NCBI GenBank assembly: GCA_003255025.1
Contig: QANY01000011.1
Location: forward strand, 1,141,667-1,205,666
Direction of reading: 5' to 3'
Origin: Datisca glomerata
Taxonomy: Eukaryota > Streptophyta > Magnoliopsida > Cucurbitales > Datiscaceae
Length of the DNA: 64,000 nt
Of this stretch, positions 10,445 through 22,379 are shown one piece after another (position 1 is the first letter of the stretch; each line of letters begins with the position of its first letter). A program made the position numbers and the translations under genes. Below the pieces are notes generated by a model. That model was not told the DNA's origin, did not search any database, and saw only the letters and a list, made by a program, of their open reading frames with translations.

Positions 10445-12412
10445 TGATCTTGTCTACACAAGTGCATGTGTTGTTTAACAAGCAACAAAGTAGTAAATAC
10501 GAGTCGATCTCCACAGGGACAAAGTGAATAAGCAATATATGTGACCAAAATAGAGTTAATTTGCAAGCAAGGTGGTAACAATAATAATTGTTTGATATGA
10601 TTGAAATTAAATTGAAATTAATAAGACTAAAAGAGTGAAGTGAAATGACAATCGCAGAGTAAGAAACTACTGAATATCAGTTTGATATTCAATGAGAGAG
10701 AGGGCCAGTATGGACAATTCCTGCTCCAATTGCTATAGCATCTCAGTGGCAGTACCTTAGCTCTTAACTACAATAAATTGTCATTTTTTAGATTACCAAT
10801 TCCAGTCTTAACTATTTTATGTCTAAGCTTAGTCTGATTTGAAATTGGTTCATTGAGTTCCAGCCAAAGGATTGCAAGGCAAGTTCATATGTCTATATAA
10901 CACAAAATATTTAAATCTTCACGATTCCATATTCATGTATTTTTTATTTTAACATTCAAGCATCATTTAAGTCTGTTCCTTCAAATCAAGTCCTTTCAAA
11001 TCTTAATATAACCTACATTCCAACATAGAGGGCCAATTACTAATAGAAAATAACTTTAAGCTTACTTGATTGAAATACCAAAGAGAGCTTAACAATAGAA
11101 GAGCATTAATAAGATAAAGTAAAATCCAAAGTTCATATTATCATACTAGCCACCAAGTGTTTAGCTCATAATGAGCTCAAAGATAAAAATAGAATATCTT
11201 ATTTCCATGTTTTCCAGTCTTAACTATCTTATGTCTAAGTTTACTCTGATTTGAAATTGGTTCATTAAATTCCAGCCAAAGGGTTGCAAGGCATATTCAT
11301 ATGTCTATGTAACTCATAAAATATTTAAATCTTCATGATTCCATATTCATGTATTTTTTATTTTAACACTCAAGCATCATTTAAGTTTGTTCCTTCAAAT
11401 AAAGTACTTTCAAATCTTGATATAACCTGCATTCCAACATAGATGGCCAATTACTAATAGAAATTAACTTTAAGCTTAATTGAAAAACCAAAGAGAGCTT
11501 AAAAATAGAAGAGCAATAATAAGATAAAGTAAAATCCAAAGTTTTGTGCAGTTTTAGAATTGCTGTAACAGGCAGATCATAGCACGCATATGTCCACTTC
11601 TGTAGGGCATAACTTTTGACACGGGTGGAACCACGGACCCCGTAAGATATCAAATTGAAGTTTATTCAGAGACCTACAGGTGCGACAGACTTTACCAGTC
11701 GGAGACCAGTTTTGTGTCCAAAAAATTGGAATGTGCAGCTTTAGAACTTATGTAACAGAGAGTGAAATAAGGTAAACAAGAGAGAGAAAAGAAGAAGAAT
11801 AAATAAATTATTCTAAGCTTTGTCATCTTCCTCGAATTCCTTCTTTCCTTTCTGTCGTCTTCTTCATCTTCCCTTTCTGCGCAAAGTCTCTTTCATATCA
11901 ACCAATGTCGGCTCCTTTTTGCTATGTCCATTCCCCATTCCCAAAATAGATGCACTTCCTTTTCGTATGAGCCTCAGGATTGGGGTTTATCCTTAGCCTG
12001 GGACTCGTGTCAATCTTCCAAGAGTTGGGGACCACGAAAGATGGCGCTGAGGACACTTGTAATAATGGTTTCTGACGCACATGAGTCTTCTTTTTGCTTT
12101 TACGGTAGATGGACTACGTGACAAACCACTCGCCAAGCTTGCAATGCACTACTATAGCTATAACAACATCAGAAACTGCTACAACATCGAAAGATATCAA
12201 GCTCTTTAAGGGTTTCTGCACCGAAGAAACTCTAATGCATAAAATTGCTTAAAAATACTAACAAGGCTAGCATATTAACAAAACTAACCCTAGGACTAAA
12301 TGAATAGCAAATAACTAAGACTAGTGCAATAAAAACATGAAATCACCCTAAGATAAACTACAGTTCAAACTTAGGAATACTACGATAGCTCTAAAATCTT
12401 AGAGTTATAGCA
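10445..12412 (-). repeat. Athila element 5' LTR with internal duplication
   Basis: Collinear with 3409-4929 but about 450 bp longer. A block at 10801-11133 is repeated at 11213-11543 (period 412 bp). A further stretch at 11544-11760 has no counterpart in the other LTR. The outer edge near 12412 is uncertain. Confidence 0.72.
10801..11543. repeat. 412-bp tandem duplication inside the LTR
   Basis: Copies start at tccagtctta (10801) and at 11213. Both run to aaaatccaaagtt (ends 11133 and 11543) with scattered substitutions. Found only in this LTR, so it arose after insertion or before a recombination event. Confidence 0.8.
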
Positions 12413-13093
12413 CCACAAAACTTAAACTATTACTCGCCCTCGAGTGATGTAGATCTAAATTAAACAGGCTCAAACTAACATGACTATTTAACCTAGCCTA
12501 AGCTAATTATGCATCTCAATACAAGCTAAAACTTCTACTCACTGGCCATTCTACATCAACACAAATATGCTAAAAAAATTTAACACAACTATATTCTCAA
12601 CATGCTGAACTAAGATACAGTCTAATTCCCTCTAGAGAGTGTGTGCTAGGAATAGAGTCACCATTTCAGAATGCTAAGATATCACGAATCCAAGATTATT
12701 GGTCTAATAAACTCTATCCTAGGCAATTTCACTTCAACATTTACAATTCAATAGGGGATAAACAATAGTCATTAAGCACAATGGCATTTGACAAACAAAG
12801 CTACAATCTTTATTTGCTTGGCTTCTCTTTCCACTTTCTTTTAGATCGAGGCTTAGAAAACCTATTATGCCATGCTACATTTTTACGCTAATGACAACAT
12901 TGGTGATGAAGGAATCCGGTTACTCAGCAACATAACAAAGGGTGCTATTGTATAATTGATATTACTTCTGATTTTTGTAGCAAGCTCATTTTACTGGCCA
13001 CCTTTTGACGCGAATGACACAATTGGTGATGAAGACATTCGGTTACTCAGCAGCCTAAAACAAGGGAGAGCTTTCTAACCTAAAATGTCTCAA
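12413..13093. repeat. Repeat debris, gypsy-like 3' region
   Basis: No reading frame. It contains two imperfect 60-bp copies (12882-12947 and 13004-13068), both holding attggtgatgaag and cggttactcagca. The style resembles non-coding 3' regions of plant gypsy elements, but I cannot assign a family. Confidence 0.4.
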
Positions 13094-13278
13094 ATTCACT
13101 CCAGGAACAAACTTTACTGAAACGTCTTAGGTGCGTTTCAAGATAACAAATTTGTTATAAGTTTTTGGGTCATTTTGATCATCGCCAAAGCTGAAGTAAA
13201 AATTACAACACTAAACATAATATTTCTTTATGCATTTGAAGTTGACTGTGGTCGGTACGATTTGGTGCGTTTGCAGTC
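13094..13278. repeat. R2 repeat, copy X
   Basis: Diverged copy of 37072-37234. Both contain ttataagttt, tacaacactaa and cataatatttctt in the same order. At the other copy it abuts a gypsy integrase tail, so it is probably retroelement 3' UTR. It ends about 200 bp upstream of the RlmN-like start codon. Confidence 0.55.
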
Positions 13279-13475
13279 TTATTTAAAAATTATTTGAAAT
13301 AAATAATTTAATTCAATTAAAAAAAAATTATTTAACAAAAAGAAAAATTACATAAGAATTATAACGACGATAACACCAAATAAATGGATAAACCGAGATA
13401 GCCTTTGATTAAAAGGATATTTCCTTCAAATCCGACATTCAATCGACCTGGAAAGTCGTCGCAAGTTTTGTTTGG

Positions 13476-16400
13476 ATGAGGCGCCTATTAGTGGGAACGA
13501 GCTCTTCTGAGCCTTTTTTGCTTCTAAGGAAGCCATCCATGGCTTACTCGCCCATAGCCACTCCCTCACTTTATCCTCCCATAACTGTCCCTTCCTTGCG
13601 ATTTCGACCACTTCAATCATCTTTTCATCTTGTTTCCTTTTCCTTCTCCAGTCGTCGTTGGCTTACCTCTTATGCTTGCTCTTCAACTCCTTTAGTTCCC
13701 ATCGATGATTCTCCGTTTGATTTCGGTCAGTTCACCTACGTATATCTACTTGTATTATGAATTTTGATTGACTTTACACTCAATTGGTTTCTCTACTTAT
13801 AAATTGGCCCCTTTTTCGTGTACTTCTCTTTATTGAGATTGAGTTTCGTCATTCGTGGCCGAAATGTTAGTAGCTATAATGTTGTGGTCCGTTTTCTCAT
13901 AGGAGAAGCTGAGAATATTGATATCGTTAAGAAAACTTCGAAGGTTCTTCTGAAGGGAATGTCATACGCTGAGCTTGAAGTAAGTCAGAGCTTAGCAACT
14001 TTTTAATCACTTAATACTAGTCTGTTTTTGGAGTGGTTAACCGTTTTACGAGTATTTATATTATCGTTCTTCGGATTCATTTTTTTTATCTTGGTTTATT
14101 TTTTATTCTTCTGAACAAGAACTTCGTTTTTCTTTTTCTCTTTTTGATATAGCAAGAAGTAATGATAGAAAGTGGCTATTATGCGTCTATGTAATTTTTT
14201 TATCAGTAAAAGATGTATCATATTCTTAACAGAAGGACCCCGAGAAAGGGTTGATACAAGCTAAGCACTTTGCTCTAAGTTAAAGCCAGCAGAATTGTAA
14301 AGCCAAAAATTAACAAGGGTGGATTCAGGGAAAAGAATCCTCTGCCAGTCCCTAAGTAGACACTTTTTTCATGAAAAATATGTAATCGAATCCCGCTTGT
14401 TGGAGTGTTTTGGCAGAAATGGGTTCAACTACGTGGATACAGACCTGGTCAAGCTCTCATGCTTTGGAAACGCCTCTATGGAAATGATATTTGGGCTCAT
14501 CATAGTGATGAATTAGAAGGTCTTCTTTCTTACTTTTAAATTAGAATATCTGTAATATATGCTTCTAATTTCGTTAGTAAGAAAATTAAGAATGTTGAGA
14601 GATTATATAATATGAGTGTATTAATGTTTTTTAGTATGCTGCCTCTTGTTGAAGCTTATCAACTTATCATCGTGGAACGCGAACTTGACTTTTGTATCAA
14701 ACTTTTGTTTAGGTTTGAACAAAGACTTTAAGAAAATGTTGAGTGACAATGCTGGATTCAAGGCATTGTTTTTGAGAGAGATTCTCACAGCATCTGATGG
14801 AACTAAGAAGGTAGGTAGAGATGGTTTTTTGTCTGTCTAGTGATCATTATACTGACCAAAATAATTTGCTGCGTTTTTTCTTTACGGGCCTTGCTTCGGT
14901 CATAGGAATTATGAAGCCCCCATATGGCTTTACTACTTGATTTTCTCAAGAAGATTAATTGTGAAACTCTCAGGAGTTTGCAGATTTTGTTCAATCTAGA
15001 AGATGGGATGGTTATAGAAACTGTCGTCATACCTTGTGATAGAGGTAGGACAACTGTTTGTGTTTCAAGTCAGGTAGGCTGTGCCATGAATTGTCAATTC
15101 TGCTACACTGGCAGGTAAGCTTTGATTTTCCACTTTTAAGCCACGTATGTAAGTCCATATCTATCCAGCTAGAATTGATTACATGATACTAATCCTTCCT
15201 TCATTGAGCAGGATGGGCTTAAAGAGACATCTAACTGCTGCTGAGATAGTAGAGCAGGCTGTGTTTGCTCGGCGTTTGCTCACAAGTGAAGTTGGTTCTA
15301 TTACCAATGTTGTGTTTATGGTATGTTCGTGATTCCGGACAAATTTCTGAAATGTTTTTACTAGCATGAAGTCAATCACGACATGGCCTGGTGTTCTATT
15401 AGTAATCTAGGGCTTTCAACTTTAAAGCTGAAGTAATTTTCTCTACTTGCAATTCTGCTCAAGTACTACACGTGGTGCTTTGTCAACTTCGATTAAGGAA
15501 ATAGAACCAATTTATATTCTGACAGGCAGGTAATGGGAATTACCAATAATTCATTCATAATTGAATATTAATTTTGCTTTAATCTTAGATAATGTGGTTT
15601 GTGGTTCCATGTTTTGTCAACAAGTGATTCTCTAAGGTTCTACTGTTTACTCTTTGAATGCAGCCGAGCATGCTCTAGTTTAATTCAATAGTGGATATGT
15701 TTTCTCCCTCATGACCAGCTTCTTAAGTGCCTTCCACTATATTTCTTCTTTTCTACTCCCCCCACCCATTTTCGCATTTTGCATTAAAGAAAGTTCAGGT
15801 CTGCACCTTTTTACAGCCTTTTGTCATGTCAAAATTGTCTAGTTATTTTTAAGATCCTGCCAATAGATACCATCTGTTTATTATAGGCTATATTGGATCT
15901 TGTGTCTGGTTGGATCTCAATATTATCAACATGCATTTTGTTCTGATTAAGGATTGAAATCTAATATTCAGGGGATGGGGGAACCGTTTCACAACATTGA
16001 CAATGTTATAAAAGCTGCAGAGATCATGGTGCATGAGCAAGGTCTACATTTCAGTCCTCGCAAGGTCACTGTTTCAACAAGTGGGCTTGTTCCCCAGCTG
16101 AAACGTTTCCTCCGCGAAAGCAATTGTGCTTTAGCTGTCAGTTTGAATGCAACGACTGATGAGGTATTATAGCAATTGAGTGGCATGAGCATGACTCATA
16201 TGTGTGCGCACAAACTAAGAAGTAACCTCCTTTTCACGGCTAATGATGCAGGTGAGAAACTGGATCATGCCAATCAACCGGAAGTATAAGTTAGGCTTAC
16301 TTCTTCAAACCCTGAGAGAGGAACTTCGCTTCAAAAGTAACTACAAAGTTCTTTTTGAATATGTAATGCTTGCTGGGATTAATGACAGGTTTGTCAATGT

Positions 16401-17276
16401 TTTACATTTTTTCGAGAAATAAAATGGCATCAAGTACGTTTATTGTATGCATCGGGTACTCTTTGTTTGGGTAAGTTTTCACATAATCAAGTTAAGACAC
16501 ATTTCATATGATCTAAAAGTTTTCAATTTGGTAAGAATGGCATCAAGGAACTTAGGCAGTTTCTTTTTCTGCGCAAGTTTTTTTATTATGCCGAGTACAT
16601 CTGTAGGTGCATTCTTTCTATAATAAGTCAAAACCGGGAATTTTGATATATATATGTTGTAGTTAGGCTATGTTTGGACTTTGGAAATCATTTTTATTTT
16701 TACTTTCCTCTCCAATCTCCATACACCAATAAATACCAATCAAGAAAAATGCAATTCTGTGTAATGTCCTTTCCTTTCGATCTTGGATATTGGATTTCAA
16801 GGTCACCAAATACACAATACATATGGAGGCATTTTCATGGGAAAGTACAAGGTTGAGTTGCAAAGTGCAATAATGTCTAATTTTCCTTTCATATGGCCTC
16901 AAATTTTCTAGAATTGTTGCCTCGTAAAATATTGTAGTTCTTACACTGGCTTTCTTTATAACATGACATCCATCTTCCCGTTTGTAGCATCAAGGACGCC
17001 AAGAGGCTTGTTGATCTTGTTCAGGGCATTCCATGCAAGATTAACCTCATATCATTTAATGCTCACTCTGGATCTCAGTTTAAACCGACCAGTGAAGAAA
17101 AAATGATTGAATTTCGGAACCTTTTGGCTGCAGCAGGGTGCACTGTTTTCTTGAGACTCAGTAGAGGCGATGATCAGATGGCTGCTTGCGGTCAGCTTGG
17201 CAAGCCTGGTACTATCCGAGCTCCCTTACTCCGCGTACCAGAGCAATTCCAAACAGCTGTGGAGTTGTCTGCATGA
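13476..17276 (+). CDS. RlmN-like radical SAM RNA methyltransferase, probably plastid-targeted
   Basis: Nine exons: 13476-13725, 13903-13979, 14417-14519, 14713-14810, 14984-15114, 15212-15320, 15972-16163, 16252-16388 and 16988-17276. All introns are GT-AG, phases agree, and the sum is 1386 bp (461 codons plus stop) without internal stops. The family transfers methyl to C2 of A2503 in large-subunit rRNA and A37 of some tRNAs by a radical SAM mechanism. The [4Fe-4S] motif CxxxCxxC is C209, C213, C216. C202 (TTVCVSSQ) and C433 (AACGQL) match the accessory and methyl-carrying cysteines of E. coli RlmN. GMGEP is at 257-261. Residues 1-80 are rich in Ser, Arg and Leu, nearly free of acids, and resemble a chloroplast transit peptide; Met22 is an alternative start. 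Length matches plant homologues (about 460 versus 384 in E. coli). Targeting is inferred; family assignment is firm. This is the only apparently intact gene here. Confidence 0.95.
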
Positions 17277-19341
17277 TTCTGCTGCAAAGTTGACACTGCA
17301 TAATTTGTATCTGACTCAACTGCCTCAAATATTACTGTATCAAGCCTTGAACCCGTCATCTTGTTACATCAATCAGATGGATCCAAACAAGGGTAATAAG
17401 TTTCTGTCTAGTAGTTTTACCCTGAAATAATTAAGTGTTTTCCCCATTCTTGTGTTCTTTGGCCTTTCCTCTACTCAACAGAGCTATTTACACGCGACCA
17501 TGCATGACCACCTTAAAGGCGCTATTAATCAACATACGGAGGCTGAGTGGGCTTGTGGCTGAATTCCAGTATAGTAGATGGATGATTGGTAGTGGATTTT
17601 GATGTTAAGCCTATTCTAAGTACTCGTTATTATCCATGTTCGTAGATGCTAATACAAATGTGCAAATGTACTTCCCCATTAATTCTGAAACAATTGATTC
17701 AAAGTTTGACTGGATGAGATGACATATTGAAGGTAAAAGATAAACTGGAAAAGAGTGTAGATCTTGGGCTTTGTCACTAGCTGGATAAGTTTTATGGCGT
17801 TTGCGTAGCTGCTTGCAAGTTGCAACTGTTCAGTCAAGGGATGCTTCAACAAATTGTGGGTTACCACTAATCGAACGTTACATCGGTTCTTATATTGAAA
17901 ATGGGAGGAAATTAGGTGATATTTTGTTCATTTACCAAATAATGCAGGACGAATATAGACATTTGATACATGGCTTTGTTAGTTGTCATCTATTCAAGGA
18001 AAATTTTGCCACTTGGAAAGCGACGAGAATGTTGAAATATGCAGGCAATTAAAGGACATAAACTGATTGATTGAATAATCAATTAAGCTAATGAACTAAT
18101 ATTAATTAAGGGAGAACGGCATAGATGGCTTGTTCAGCTCATCAATGTAGTTAGTTAAATGACCGGATATATTTGTTTGGGCTATTTAGGTGAGATCGTT
18201 CATGCATATATCAAATTGCACCCTTACTTTTAAAACTTTATAGTAGTATTTCTCATGTTTAAATTTTCTTTCAAGACCACCCATATGGTGATTTTTAGTC
18301 TAAAAAATAGATAGAACTGATATCCTGTGTTAAAAATGTATTGTTTATGGATTTTTGGATAACTTTCTATATATAAGCACGTGTCCATCAATTAAAATAT
18401 CATTCGGAATCAACCAACCACATTCTTTTAACAAAAGTGGTTGGTGTCAAGTGACGCTTCTTTTGTAAAAAAATATTTTTTAAACAAATACACTGATGTA
18501 AAAAGTACATGGCATTGTTCGCGTGCACATCAGAATGCGCAACACATGTCACTGTGCCCTGATGGGCACAATGTACCTATTCTATTAAAACTCTTTTTTT
18601 TTTAATTAAGAAAAGGAGCTTTACACATCAAAGTAAATTGTATACTTACTCTATGCAAATGAGCTGGATACGTTATTTAATAAACTCTCTTGATTAAAAT
18701 AACTACTTTAATTATGTTGAATACTAATTTAATTGCATCACCATGTAACTATTTTTTACCCACTCTCTGGTATGTAAATTTATTGTAATAAATGTATTTA
18801 CAATACAGTAAATTAATTGTATATAACCTATATATATATATTCATAAATTCAACACATGTAAATAAGATATTATGTACTTCTAACTAATTTATTCAATTG
18901 AAGTCCATAAAAATTGAGTATATAAATTAGTAACATTGCAAGTACTATGTCCATAGCAAGAATAATTTATTGGGCAAGCAAGACAATTATGGATGTAAAT
19001 AAACTTTTGATAACACGTAAATAACCTATTTGAAGAAACAGAACAAAAGTTCACAATTCCTCCATATGCTGTATTATTTCTGAAACTCCCAGCCTCCAAT
19101 CGAACGACGCCTGGACCACCACCAATACTTCAATCAGACCATAAGTGCTTCAGTCAGACGCTTCACGATTCCTTCAATCAACCATAACAGTAATAGTTAG
19201 CAATAGTTTTAGCATAAATTGTTAACAACTTGACTAAACAGTTTTTACAAATTTGTTAAAATAATTACACACATTTGGTATAATAAGTTTTGAAAACCAT
19301 GATCTGTTAATTCCAAATTGCTGGTTGTTCCTTGAAACGCT
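17277..19341. other. 3' flank of the RlmN-like gene and intergenic sequence
   Basis: The 3' UTR must lie at the start, but no clear poly(A) signal decides its end. The rest is AT-rich and non-coding. Two short hairpins are present: accaaccac/gtggttggt (18413-18445) and tgtgccc/gggcaca (about 18550-18567). Short open frames here show no family similarity I recognise. Confidence 0.4.
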
Positions 19342-19473
19342 TTAAGTATCATTAAACAAACTCCAAGCTATAAGTCCACAAGGCACAACTGGCTGTCCAT
19401 TTGCTGTATCTTCAGGCTTGAATGGGCTTGTATCACTGGCACTTCCATCATTTCTCAACTGTTGATCACTTAG
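19342..19473 (-). pseudogene. ALA-interacting subunit (CDC50/LEM3 family) exon fragment
   Basis: The minus strand from 19473 reads LSDQQLRNDG, then PFKPEDTANGQPVVPCG and GLIAWSLFNDT, then TAA at 19342-19344. VPCGLIAWSLFNDT is a hallmark of plant ALIS proteins, the beta subunits of P4-ATPase phospholipid flippases in the secretory pathway. Just upstream on the same strand is a GGGTAG that could be an intron acceptor, so this looks like one genuine exon. Its expected neighbours are absent within several kb on either side, and the R1 repeat begins about 20 bp beyond. Best explained as a gene fragment left by rearrangement or captured by a transposon. Confidence 0.8.
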
Positions 19474-19496
19474 GCTACCCAAAAAAAATTAAAGGT

Positions 19497-20097
19497 TCTT
19501 CAGGGGTTTTTTGGGTGATGTATAATGAGCGACCTAGTCTGTGGGCAAGTAAGTTTGGGAACGTGAGAATTGTGTGATTGAAAGGTTGAAGGACAAACAC
19601 CTTCGATCTACCTTAAGAATGTGACAAAATGCCATTTTTCTCTAAAGTTGCTGAGAACTTCAAAGTATAGAATATTCTCTAGTTTGACCTGATGATCATC
19701 ATAATGATGCTAAGGGCCCCCTTATATAGATGGGGTCAAGTAGGGGACAACACTGTTTTGTCCTTTTCGGCGATCAAAACCGCTTATAAAACGTGGCCAC
19801 GCCTAAATCGTGGCCACACTCATAAAACGTGGTCACATTCATAAAACATGACTACACTTTACGCCTTCAACTAATCATGCCTTTATGGCATCGAGCAGTT
19901 GCATAACGATCTTAACCTACTTCGTAAAGGCTCATATGAATGGCTAGACCTCGCTACCCGCCTTTGGACCTTCCAAAGGAGGCATGGTAGAGAACTGCCC
20001 AAAGGCGACAAAACACGCCTTTAGTGTCTTCTCTATCAGAAGGTGGCACATCCAATGCACCTAAGGTGACCATACCCTTCAAGAAGGTTTTCCTTTC
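19497..20097 (-). repeat. R1 repeat, copy B (probable Tat-like gypsy LTR, part 1)
   Basis: Homologous to 2845-3230 up to about 19920, then continues with a GC-richer stretch of short inverted motifs (cctttgg/ccaaagg). A minus-strand TATA box (TCTATATAA) is at 19722-19729. Directly abuts the start of Copia-1 at 20098, so the sequence beyond Copia-1 (31966 onward) may be its continuation. Confidence 0.5.
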
Positions 20098-21231
20098 TGT
20101 TGGAGGTTATGCTCTCAAAGCATGTGTATGGACATTTTGATATGAAATTTAATAATGATTACATTTTTCAGAATTGTTCTTTTAAATTATTATTGAATAA
20201 TTTAATAAATATCTAAAAATTTCATATTCATTAATGAGACTATGATCTTGTATTAGTACGAGAGAATTAAGATCATAGATAATGAATAAAATTATCAACA
20301 ACATATTAAAATATGAAATCTTTAATAAATAGTTGCTAGTACGGTTCACTAAGTATTATGAGTGCGTGTGATCTAGATCCGGATCATTGATGTGCTTAGA
20401 CATCTTAGTTAAGATACTTTATATAATGAGATTATATATGACTGGACTGATGTGAATTAATATCTTTATCAACGTGCCGTTTATCATAAAGATTTAATAC
20501 ACATCAATATGTCTGTATCCTAAGTAGTCATGAACTCCTATGCACGTCTACTGGATTTTTTGATTCACTTGTTAAGGTTTGTTTGGAAAATAGGCTAGTG
20601 ATTTTTGTTTTGGAAATTCAGTGATATGGATGATTGAGAACATGATCTTACAAGATTTGAAATTCAAGTTTTCCTAACGGATCGTATATTGGTTCTGTTA
20701 AGTGTAAATTCTGAAACTGAATGGTTAATGAGCTCAAATTTATAATAAGATTATAAATTAGTCATTCACTAGTGGATTAACGGTATTTAAGGATCAAAAG
20801 GTAATTAGAACGGTAAAACAGTAATTTTGACCAATCCTAATTTACAAACCAATAATTGAGGACAGAACTACATGACATGATTATATCAATGGACTACATT
20901 AGAATACTCTGTAAATACATTCCATAATCTTTAGAGTGAAATTTTATATTTATAGTGGAGTAATAATGAAATTAATAAATAAGATTATTTAATTGAAGAG
21001 TTTAATTAATAATATGATTTATTGGAGCTTAGGGTTATATGTTCATAGTCTTCAAGTCATATCTATACTACGCAGTTTAGGGTGTGAATATTTCAAGACA
21101 TGAGAAAATGACTTACTTGTAAATAAATTTTTATTCTGGGGCAAGTACATAATTATGAGATAATTATGTGTGATTAATTAATTAAGAATTAATTAATTGA
21201 ATTATTTATATATATTAATATAATTTTCGGA

Positions 21232-21273
<42 letters not shown>

Positions 21274-22365
21274 ATTTTTTTAATTATCGATAAGTGAGAC
21301 AAAATATCTAATTTATGAAATTAGATAATTAAATTATTATTAGATAATAATTTGGATCAACTAAATCTGTTATTTATGAAATAATAGATAATTTATTTAA
21401 TAATGATAATCGGATATGTTAATTTTGAATTAACTAATATCTAGATATTTAATTTGATTAAAATAAATATTTAATACACAGTAATTATCACGTGTCAATC
21501 ACTGAATATGTATCAGAGATTGACATGAATTACTGTAGTGCCACGTGGCACTATAATAGTTGGTGTGTAACATTGTAGTGCCATATGACACTACGGTGGT
21601 GCCGTGAGGCACTGTGCTGCCTCAGGCACACGGCACTGCAGTTGTGCACAATAGTAGTGGGTCCCACTGTTATTGATAATTTTATAATTAAATATTATTT
21701 CAATTATCCCAAAATATCTTATATGCCTTTATCAAGAAAAATATACAGATATTATTCTGAGGACCTAAGAAGTTCAATCAATTGAATCAATGAGTTGAAT
21801 CAATTCATCAATCAAGAGTTAGGAGAAGAACACAATTTCTCAAGGAGTGATTTTTCTACGTTTAAGAGTTAATCGAATCTCTAAAAGAATCATCGTCACA
21901 TCTTTTAGAGAATCGTCTCACAAAAGTCTTTTTCAGTAAAATCTCTAGATCTCATGTGTTGAGTACATCTAGAGATAGAAAAGTGTCTTCGCTATATTCT
22001 ACATGTCCACACATGTCCTAGTGCGTTGAGGATTGACTTGGAAGTTCTTCATGTGGATCTCGGAGTCTGCTGATCGTTAGAACGATGTCGTGAGAACGGA
22101 GAATTGATCGGTTTCGCGAGGACGCTTAATTTAGACTACAAGAGGTATATGATTTCTAACCTTGTATGTTGTTAATTTAATATATAAATATACAATGGAT
22201 CCTGATAGATTGAAAATATTTTTCAATAAAAGTTTTTTTGTTATTGTAGCGTTGTGCGATTTTATTTTACTAAAAGATTCAATTTTTATTAAAATTTTAA
22301 TTTTTTAAATGGTCACGCGCCATGCCCCACACGCTTTCGCTGCTCACGCGCCACGACAACCAACA
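20098..22365 (+). repeat. Copia-1 5' LTR
   Basis: Begins tgttggaggttatg and ends ccaaca just before the primer site. About 2.27 kb, very AT-rich in the middle with a (TA)n run at 21234-21271. The end is richer in GC (acgcgcc motifs). Confidence 0.88.
21234..21271. repeat. (TA)n microsatellite in Copia-1 5' LTR
   Basis: Uninterrupted TA dinucleotides. The matching site in the 3' LTR (30884-30922) is also expanded but interrupted by tgtgtg. Confidence 0.95.
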
Positions 22366-22367
22366 AA

Positions 22368-22379
22368 TGGTATCAAAAG
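22368..22379 (+). other. Primer-binding site of Copia-1
   Basis: tggtatcaaaag, close to the canonical plant site TGGTATCAGAGC complementary to initiator-Met tRNA. Two bases from the LTR end. Confidence 0.8.

Larger units (their letters stand above)
3409..12412 (-). mobile_element. Athila-type Ty3/gypsy retrotransposon, internally deleted
   Basis: Element read on the minus strand. The 5' LTR (10445-12412) is followed by a primer-binding site containing TGGCGCCATTG, then a gag remnant, protease, reverse transcriptase, integrase, a downstream ORF, and the 3' LTR (3409 to about 4929). The order PR-RT-IN plus an extra ORF before the 3' LTR, the TGGCGCC-type primer site and conserved blocks such as [11 protein letters not shown] and NELIP-RTVTGWKVCM are characteristic of plant Athila elements. 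RNase H with the integrase N-terminus is missing, and so is the gag C-terminal part, so the element is defective. Stops and frameshifts occur throughout. Outer boundaries are approximate because the two LTRs have diverged and no matching target duplication was found. Confidence 0.85.

Noticed and set aside
12882..13068. Possible small transposon defined by the two 60-bp copies
   Set aside because: Copies are in direct, not inverted, orientation and no target duplication is visible.
17170..17430. 86-codon frame overlapping the end of the RlmN-like gene
   Set aside because: Out of frame with exon 9, whose own frame is conserved to the stop at 17274-17276.
17801..18052. 83-codon plus-strand frame
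   Set aside because: No domain or motif recognised; likely chance in a moderately AT-rich stretch.
18890..19099. Cys-rich minus-strand frame (69 codons)
   Set aside because: Suggested a receptor-like extracellular piece, but no recognisable spacing, no neighbours and no splice context.
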